From Toxonevra muliebris (Eukaryota; Arthropoda; Insecta; Diptera; Pallopteridae), in contig OY829326.1 in the NCBI GenBank assembly GCA_963691655.1, positions 147,702,998 to 147,766,997 on the forward strand: DNA of 64,000 nt, written 5' to 3'. Positions 58,734 to 64,000 of this stretch are shown here, in pieces. The position numbers and the translations under genes are program-made. Below the pieces are notes generated by a model. It was not told where the DNA came from, searched no databases, and was given only the letters and a program-made list of their open reading frames with translations. Within the stretch, counting starts at the first letter, position 1; each line of letters begins with the position of its first letter.

Positions 58734-59490
58734 CAAGTTATCGAATGAAAAATGTAAGTGGTGCCAAAATTACATAGGGCCACAAATTTTCAATCAAATT
58801 TTCGAGAGATTTTCCAACGGTTTTATAGTAATTTGGTAATTTTCGCTGATCACGACTGCGTACACAGTTTTTCTCCATCACATCTAGTTCACCCACAATG
58901 ACCTGAAGTCGGAAAATGGGATCTTCAGGGCCATTTGTTTATTTCAGCAGATAAGAATTTTATGTCTGATGCAAAGTTGTTAATCACAAAGAGATAAACA
59001 ATATACACTTTTTCTCCAACTCTTACCCTTCCTCTTGAAAATGGAATTTTGAACCCCCTTGTTCCATAAATGGCAGATAACAAAATACCGTTGAAAAAAC
59101 TATTATACTGTTTCTACAGAAAATGTGTCTTGTTAAAAATTATGAAGGGTCCTAGAACATTAGAATGATCTACCAGGTACATATTTCCCAGAATAATGCA
59201 AATACAGAATTTTTGCATTAAAACCAAAACATTAACACTACATAAGTAAATAATGGAATCGTTTGCTATTGTAATTACATTAATTGTAAATACAAGTAAT
59301 TACAGAAATAACTTAAAAATTTAGAAGTCCTACATGCAAGGGATTCTTTAGTTAAAATTAGTTTTAAGCTCATTATTTACACAAGAATCTTCTCTAGCAA
59401 AAACGAGTGAATTTTAAATTTAGTATGATTACAATTTAAGCGAAACCGACGTCAATTGAGAATATATCGTGGGATATTCTTTCTCGTTTA
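58734..59490. other. AT-rich stretch, no gene
   Basis: No repeats with clear ends and no coding signal. Confidence 0.45.
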
Positions 59491-59495
59491 GTCTA

Positions 59496-60784
59496 AGAAG
59501 TGAGATTGAAAAAATCTTAATACACGTTTTACCTAATAATTTTTTTTGGGTGTAAAATTTAAAAATTTCTTTGATCTAGTTATCTTTGAAAAATATGTCA
59601 GTTGTTATTTTTAATGACAAGCATGTTGATTTACTGTGAGTTTGATTAAAATGAGTGAAGAAAAAGAAGTACGTCTTAAAATTATTAAAAATTTTCAAAA
59701 AAATCCAAATTGGTCCTAGAAAAAATTGGCCAAAGAATTGAAGGGCAGACCAAACTGTTTCCAATGTTATTAAACAGTGTCAGGAGAATTTGACCGTCGA
59801 TAGGAAACCTGGTTCGGAAAGAAAACAAGGACCACTTGATATTGGGAAAGCCAAGAAAATGGAAAGCATATTGTAAAGATCTCCAAACACATCTGGTAGA
59901 AAAGCTGTCCGGTTAGCCCAGTGCTCTGACTATTTGGTGCGAAAACTTAAAGCCAATGCAGGTTTGAAAACATAAAAAGTCCAAAAAGTTCCAGACAGGA
60001 ATGCTGCAAAAAATTTAGACGCCAAAAGTAGGGCTCGGAAATTAAAATCGAATTTCATACAAAAATACTCATGTTGTATAATAGACGACGAAACGTATGT
60101 ACTGGCAGATTTTACGCAGCTTCCGGGTCAACATTTTTATGTTGCTGATGCTCGAGGAAATGTCGAAGAACAATTTAGAATCCAAAAGCACACAAAATTT
60201 CCTAAAAAGTTCCTGGTATGGCAAGCTATATGCAGTTGCGGCAAAAGAAGCAAGTCATTTCTTACAGTGGGCTCTATAAATACCGAAATATACATTAAAG
60301 AATTTTTGAAAAAAATAATTCTTCCTTTCATAAGAGAACACAATGTATCCACATATTTTTGGCCCGATTTGGCATCATGTCACTACGGCAAGAAAGCTCT
60401 GGAGTGGTACCAAAGTAATAACATAGTTTTTGTACCAATAGAGGCCAATCCTTGGTACAAAAGACCAGTGGAGAAATATTGGGCTCTTGTGAAAAGAAAC
60501 TTAGAGAGCACAAAAAAGGTGTCCCAAAATATCGAAGATTTTAAAAGGAGATGGGAAAGAAAACTGTTCCAAAAAGGTGTCTGAAACAACTATCAAATCT
60601 CTAATGGAAGGCTTACCAAAAAAGATCCACGAGTTCATAAATAGTGGTTAGAACTATAAAAGTTATATTTTTCTGTAATTTGTAAAATATTATCAATTAA
60701 ATAAAAAAAAATCAAAACTCTAAGATCAACCGTTTAAAAATGATTGAATTTTATATATGTTAAGATTTTTTCAATCTCACTCCT
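59496..60784 (+). mobile_element. ITm element copy 4, longest copy
   Basis: The ends AGAAGTGAGATTGAAAAAAT and (right, inverted) AGGAGTGAGATTGAAAAAAT lie inside TA (59494-59495 and 60785-60786). It is 1,289 bp and retains the roughly 250-bp region missing from the copies at 6.9, 14.4 and 20.3 kb, so it is nearest to the parental autonomous structure. Confidence 0.9.
59651..60584 (+). pseudogene. ITm transposase, catalytic domain intact but N-terminus broken
   Basis: ATG 59651 begins MSEEKEVRLKII. A TAG follows at WS*KKLAKEL (about 59717), then a scrambled segment and frameshift in the first helix-turn-helix, and a stop (TAA) near 59972. From about 59976 to 60584 the frame is open and contains the catalytic triad: DDETY (Asp codon 60084 or 60087), FWPDLASCHYGKK (Asp codon 60366) and RPVEKYW (Glu codon 60471). 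The spacing from second Asp to Glu is 34 residues. The surrounding sequence resembles DD37E-type insect transposases, but NPWYKRP is about three residues shorter than the usual NPPNxPxxRP loop. It could not make a full-length protein as it stands. Confidence 0.85.
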
Positions 60785-60786
60785 TA

Positions 60787-62750
60787 TGTGGATGTTTTGC
60801 GTTTTCGAGATATTTGCTGAACTTAAAGAAATTTTTTTTCCAGATTATTTTTCTTTAAAAAGCAGCCCGAGAATTTGGAGTAACTTTTGGTGTACTTCAA
60901 ATTTGGTATCAAATTTTTATGGTATCTTTTGAAACTGGAAGATTTGGGGAAATTATAAATCATAATAAATAATTTTTAATTATAAAACTTGGTGCTAACT
61001 TGCTTCCTTTCCTGTGCGACAGAAACGTGTTATGAATTCTTTCACAAAAAAAAAAAAGAAGAAGAATATTCTGAAAGCAAACACATACATATCTACCATT
61101 TAATTTTGAAGTTTAATCCCTTAAGCATAAACAAAACAAAAAAAAAAACTCTTTCTTTCAATGCACAGATACCTATGCGTGCATATTGATCTCTCAATCA
61201 GTATACTTCAGTATGTGTGTGTGTATGTATGTATGTACGTGCTTTTCGATTTTAAATTGTTTGCCTTCATTAAAGCGTAAAATTGACAACAAACAAATTC
61301 ATCTTGATTATTGTTAAACGCCAAGATATTGCAAATGTTTAACTTTAGCTTAGAATATGCCAATCTACCCTATACCAACAACAACAACAACACAGCAACA
61401 AGAAATAAGGAAAAATTGTGCATACCAATTTGTTTGAGTTTACCTTTTTTCTTTCGACTTTCACGGCAATATACTTAGGTAAAGAAAGCGCTAGCTAGAA
61501 AATACTGCAGCAAGCAAACAAAAAGAAACAAAAAATGGAAAAGAAAAAAGAACGTCGTCATGATAAACGATTATTGAGATTTATATCTATAAGCGTCTTT
61601 TGGTTGGCGCTGCGCATTGTTTTCAAAACCAAGAAGTAGAAAACGAAGACCGAAGAAGAAGAAGAAGGAAATACAATTATGGCAGAACAGCAGCAAGTAG
61701 ACAGACATACATACTTACAGACAGACAGACAGGACACACTTGGTGACTTGGCGAAAAATGTGAAAGAAACCAAATATAATCAGTTGGGCTTGTAAGAGTA
61801 GAGATATTTGTATGTAATGGATGTAGTAGGGGTGTAGAGTGCATGCAGAATGTAACGTGCACATGAGCATGATTTGAATTTGCAGACACATGCTTAAGAA
61901 TCTTTGTCACTGTATGTTTGTGTGTGTGTTTGTGTGTGTGTGTGTGGTTGTGTATTAAAACCAGACAAAAAAGTTCAACCAATAGATTCCTACTTTCAAC
62001 CAACCGACAACAAAAAAAAGTTGAAGGGTATCACAGGCAAATTTTCCTGTTGAAGAAGTTTTCACGCTTGTTCGTTTGTACGGTAGCATGAAAGTAAGTA
62101 AGAATGGAAAAAATCTAGATAGAATTTTTTTTTTCGCAGCATCTTTCAATTTTTGTTTTTCGTTGTTGCTTTTGACGTTGCATGAAAAAAAAAAGAATAA
62201 GAAAATAAAATATTGCATATTCTTGCAAGGAAAACATAAAAAAGGTCGCAACACTAGCGTCGTCGCTGTTATAGTCAGCACCATCGTCGTCATCGTCATA
62301 ATCATCGTCCTCACCATCATCGTCAACATCATATAAAGTAAACAACATAAAAAGGATGGACGTTGTTGCAACAAACAACTGCGACGGACACGCATACAAA
62401 CACACACACACACACACATATATTCTTAGTTATAAGAAAAGAAAGTTAAAGTCACAGTTAAGAAACAACAAGAAAGAAAGTAGGAAACTGCTCAAGGACT
62501 TCGTGTAACACAAGCGTGCAATATGTTTAAGCGACGGTATAGAAAGTTTTGCGCTAACTTTAAACTTATTTTCGATGCTGAAAGATTTCAACATATCTTT
62601 AGATAACTCTTTTTTTTAATATCGACTTTATCGACATAATCTACTTTTTGGGAAATTTTTATATCGAAAAAGTTAAATCTGACTTTCTCTATTGATAATT
62701 TCGATATTATCGCGTTTCAGTTCTGACTCACACCTCTCAAGGTCTGCATT
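60787..62750. other. Microsatellite-rich stretch, no gene
   Basis: Contains CAA repeats at 61376-61394, GACA repeats near 61722, (TG)n at 61918-61945, CAT/GTC trinucleotides at 62265-62335 and (CA)n at 62400-62418. These create overlapping open frames (up to 154 codons at 61955-62419) of low complexity that I do not accept as genes. Confidence 0.5.
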
Positions 62751-62763
62751 TTTGTCCAAAATT

Positions 62764-63258
62764 TAGGTTAGGTTAGAGTGGTTGTCCTATGATAATAGGA
62801 CCTACTTAGGCCAGTAAGGCCCGTTGTAATACCACGTGGCTTATTCACAATTCCCTAATCTTACAATAAAATTTGTGGTTCTCTAAACTGAAGAATCCCT
62901 GCTGCCAGCAGATTCACAGTAAGCTAGATAACTTAAGTAGAGTTGAACCTTTTTGTGGTTTTAATAAACCTATCTAAATCTCTGATGTCAGAAGATTCGA
63001 GGTCAGCAAGATTGCTGTAGAAGGGTTGATCTAAAGATTTTAGTCTACATGTGGGAAGCGTTGGATAGTTACAGAGAAAGTGGAGAGTAGTTTCCTTTTC
63101 CTCCTCGTCTAGGCAGCTTCTGCAGAAGTCATTTGAAGGTAGCCCTAATCTACTGGCATGTCTGCCGATCAGACAATGTCCTGTGATTATTGCTACAGTG
63201 TTGCTAATAGAAGGTCTATTTAGCGAAGCTAGAGAATTTGACCTTTGTGGGTTGTGTC
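62764..63258 (-). mobile_element. 5'-truncated non-LTR retrotransposon (LOA/R1-like) 3' end
   Basis: The minus strand encodes a LINE C-terminus and a 3' UTR containing CGTGGTATTACAACGGGCC and GGCCTAAGTAGG, ending CTCTAACCTAACCTAA. The flanks TGTCCAAAAATTTA and TGTCCGAAATTTA are alike, consistent with an imperfect target duplication. It belongs to the same or a sister family as the LINE at 4.28 kb. Confidence 0.7.
62940..63250 (-). pseudogene. LINE ORF2 C-terminus (zinc tail)
   Basis: The translation, lacking any ATG, runs ISNTVAIITGHCLIGRHASR, LGLPSNDFCRSC, LDEEEKETTLHFLCN, then LESSDIRDLDRFIKTTKRF to a stop near 62940. The zinc-binding Cys-x2-Cys...His-x4 pattern is present, but the last Cys is displaced (LCNYP where relatives have CxCP). 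It aligns along its length with the fragment at 4383-4886. The rest of ORF2 is absent. Confidence 0.65.
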
Positions 63259-63259
63259 C

Positions 63260-63918
63260 GAAATTTAAAAACCTACTATTTTTTTTTTTTTTTGATTTTG
63301 CCAGAATAATATCGACTTACAACTTTTTGATTGAATTTTGAAAGAAAAAATATCAAATCAGGTTAACATTTACGGTAATGTTGACATTATCTACATTCTT
63401 AGTTAAAACAATAATTTTCTCAAAAGTCCACTGCATTTTGTATTAGCAGAGTTGCGGTCCTTTGCTGCAGATTTTAGCCTTTAGGCACCATTTCATTGAA
63501 GGCTAATGACTGGGACACACTTACTATGGTAAGTGTGCCACTCAAGCAAGGAGCTGTCTTTTTAGCAAAAATGTGAAAATTTACTATTTTCAGCATAACT
63601 TTATCGCAAGGTCTTCTCTAGACTACTGGGTCATGGATTTATGTGCAGATAATTCGATACATTTCTGAATGAAAAACATAAAATATAGTCGGCACTATCT
63701 ATAACTTCGAAGTTATCCCTTTTGTTAGTAAAACTGCTGGCAGAATTCAGGACTAGAAAATCTGCTGGGGCTTTTGCTTAAAGTCTTTAGGCAATATCCT
63801 ATCGAAGGCTGGGAAACGCTCTCCATGGTTAGTTTTTTTCAGGAACTGCATTTTGGTCCAAAATATAAAAATCGTGAATTTGTCTGCATATTCATTCGTT
63901 TTGGGATTTTTCAGTAGA
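63260..63918. other. Repetitive sequence interrupted by the LINE
   Basis: Words around TTTAGCCTTTAGGCACC (63475) recur as AAAGTCTTTAGGCAATATCC (63780), and CTGCATTTTGGTCCAAAAT near 63848 recurs as CTGCATTTTTGTCC at 62744, upstream of the LINE. A degenerate tandem or dispersed repeat is likely. No gene. Confidence 0.4.
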
Positions 63919-63919
63919 C

Positions 63920-64000
63920 CAGTGGTTCTGAAGTGGTGGGGCGCGCCCTCCCCCCAGGGTGGCGTAGACAGATTTGAAGGGGGGCGCGGAAACATTTCAA
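63920..64000. mobile_element. hAT-type terminus running off the window
   Basis: CAGTGGTTCTGAAGTGG followed by GGGGCGCGCC and a GGGGGGCGCG stretch is the characteristic start of a widespread hAT family in animals. The rest lies beyond position 64000. Confidence 0.55.

Noticed and set aside
61955..62419. 154-codon minus-strand open frame, the longest in its region
   Set aside because: It is made by CA/TG and CAT repeats and by AT-rich DNA; it has low-complexity composition and an overlapping rival frame, and shows no domain.
1..64000. CRISPR arrays, riboswitches, bacterial operons
   Set aside because: No regularly spaced direct repeats with unique spacers and no prokaryotic gene organisation; the content is that of an insect genome.

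Overview
The window reads as AT-rich genomic DNA from a fly (Diptera), most likely a tephritid-like brachyceran. That placement is an inference from the kinds of transposable elements present, the short CA/GTT/CAT microsatellites and the TACATACATA-type runs. I recognise no host protein-coding gene, no authentic tRNA or rRNA gene, no CRISPR array and no prokaryotic organisation. Nearly everything interpretable is mobile DNA or its decay products, so this is probably intergenic, intronic or pericentromeric-like sequence.

Layout. At 1-4.3 kb there is a cluster of GTATCG repeats and a mariner fragment with a DUF4817-like helix-turn-helix. At 4.28-6 kb a minus-strand LINE tail abuts a 1,043-bp DNA transposon with 141-bp inverted repeats. 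At 6.4-8.1 kb a hAT-like element is interrupted by a 1,038-bp Tc1/mariner-type (ITm) element. At 9.1-10.6 kb a LINE reverse-transcriptase fragment is split by a 685-bp MITE. From 12.27 to 24.13 kb a 5,931-bp unit is present twice in tandem with no difference noticed; each copy holds a 362-bp foldback, an ITm element containing a two-headed tRNA-derived SINE, a degenerate TTTTGGTCTGAA array and LINE RNase H remnants. At 27.4-31.7 kb lie two tail-to-tail LINE fragments and a hAT-like shell carrying a Jockey-type LINE and a DD37D transposon. From 36.5 to 39.1 kb are long degenerate AT-rich arrays and a reverse-transcriptase scrap. From 41.1 to 43.9 kb seven GTAATTCGGATCGAT sites surround a Mos1-like mariner. 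At 45.7-47.1 kb a SINE is interrupted by a 1,095-bp hAT element. At 50.5-53.5 kb is a pair of TTAA-flanked piggyBac-like MITEs. At 59.5-60.8 kb is the longest ITm copy, and the window ends with another LINE tail (62.76-63.26 kb) and the start of a hAT-type terminus.

Relations between elements. The SINE at 45.7 kb ends in sequence resembling the 3' tails of the LINEs at 4.3 and 62.8 kb, including a terminal CCTAACCTAA run. This fits a SINE that borrowed a LINE tail for retrotransposition. The SINE at 14.8 kb has the same first head and body, but that tail is replaced by a second tRNA-like unit ending in (AAT)n. The ITm copies at 6.9, 14.4 and 20.3 kb share one internal deletion junction that the 59.5-kb copy lacks, so they belong to an internally deleted subfamily; the 6.9-kb copy keeps an open frame for the DNA-binding part of the transposase.

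The stretches between these elements (for example 8.1-9.1, 10.6-12.2, 25-27.4, 31.7-36.4, 39.2-41.1, 47.1-50.5, 54.8-59.4 and 60.8-62.7 kb) hold microsatellites and AT-rich DNA with no convincing gene. Short open frames there look like chance.
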